A DNA stretch of 37,158 nt from Ruminococcus sp. (GTDB taxonomy: Bacteria > Bacillota > Clostridia > Oscillospirales > Acutalibacteraceae): assembly GCA_024690465.1 (NCBI GenBank), contig JAILPC010000209.1:1-37158 (forward strand). The letters are read 5' to 3'. Positions within the stretch are counted from its first letter, which is position 1. Each line of letters begins with the position of its first letter. The notes under the pieces were generated by a model. It had not been told where the DNA came from, searched no databases, and saw only the letters and a list, made by a program, of their open reading frames with translations. The position numbers and the translations under genes are program-made. Below, piece after piece: positions 37,125 through 37,158 of the stretch.

Positions 37125-37158
37125 CATCGCTCGTGCGCGCGCAGCGTGCTGCTGAGCG
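37125..37158. repeat. GC-rich repeat B, copy 2, at the window edge
   Basis: Copy of 36824-36857 with one mismatch (A to G in TGCTACTG). It reaches the last base of the window, so the element may continue. Confidence 0.85.

Noticed and set aside
36880-37155. 91-codon plus-strand frame across the right-edge repeats
   Set aside because: It runs through both GC-rich repeats and the inverted repeat, has no convincing ribosome site, and its protein is low-complexity Ala/Arg at the end. It is explained by repeat composition.
36782-37158. CRISPR array
   Set aside because: Only two copies of each repeat, unequal spacing, internal palindromes, and no cas genes.

Overview
The window looks like a chromosomal piece of an anaerobic, endospore-forming Firmicute of the class Clostridia. 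A Ruminococcaceae/Oscillospirales-type gut bacterium is my best guess, but that is inference. The basis is spoIIE and a spoVAD homologue, an Arg-type (DAP-type) MurE, a VanW protein, an LtaS-like membrane domain, Gram-positive signal peptides and lipoboxes, strong AGGAGG ribosome binding sites and consensus TTGACA-N17-TATAAT promoters. There is no phage, IS element, CRISPR array or rRNA operon. Most genes are housekeeping; the unusual material lies in a few intergenic regions and three odd proteins.

Layout. (1) 1-5091, minus strand: a TetR-headed gene string that runs off the left edge. Order is TetR repressor, a frameshifted scrap, a methyltransferase, the 3' end of a DUF998-like membrane gene, a DUF3795 protein, a TraX-family membrane protein, flavodoxin, and an ABC-2 exporter (ATPase plus partial permease). 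The TetR promoter is near perfect and carries a palindromic operator at its start point. (2) 5112-9590: a CBS/DRTGG-containing DHH pyrophosphatase, a secreted Ig-like protein and a BspA-type repeat lipoprotein. (3) 9600-11057: murE, divergent from (4) 11383-17469, a maltose/maltodextrin uptake operon (binding lipoprotein, two permeases, no ATPase), then a GH13 amylase lipoprotein translationally coupled to a small MGMT-family protein. (5) 17660-20072: spoIIE. (6) 20072-22387, minus: a flippase-like membrane protein and an MGDG-synthase-type glycosyltransferase. (7) 22523-26925: VanW protein, SpoVAD homologue, PAP2 phosphatase and a small membrane protein. (8) 27048-31232: rlmB coupled to a giant P-type-ATPase-like pseudoenzyme, then rpe. 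(9) 31265-33614: an LtaS-like membrane domain without its catalytic half, a two-TM zinc-ribbon protein and a polyprenyl-type GT2. (10) 33721-34096, minus: a Met-Glu-Leu tRNA operon. (11) 34100-34550: an XRE repressor divergent from a 20-codon hydrophobic peptide, with two near-identical palindromic operators between them. (12) 34589-35692, minus: a ROK glucokinase. (13) 35818-36779: rplM-rpsI. (14) 36782-37158: GC-rich repeated palindromic elements at the right edge.

How they fit: sugar uptake (region 4), extracellular amylase and glucokinase (region 12) form a starch/maltodextrin route into glycolysis. MurE, VanW, the PAP2 phosphatase, the glycosyltransferases and the LtaS-like protein are envelope functions. 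SpoIIE and SpoVAD show sporulation capacity.

Most worth a second look: the P-type-ATPase-like protein at 27799-30390, which has 8-TM P1B-like topology but has lost DKTGT, GDGxND, TGE and CPx; and the XRE/micropeptide module at 34100-34550. Secondary points are the promoter-embedded inverted repeat at 25407-25449, the LtaS-like protein lacking its sulfatase domain, and the repeat clusters at 26058-26325 and 36782-37158. All family names come from reading motifs by eye; no database search was run.
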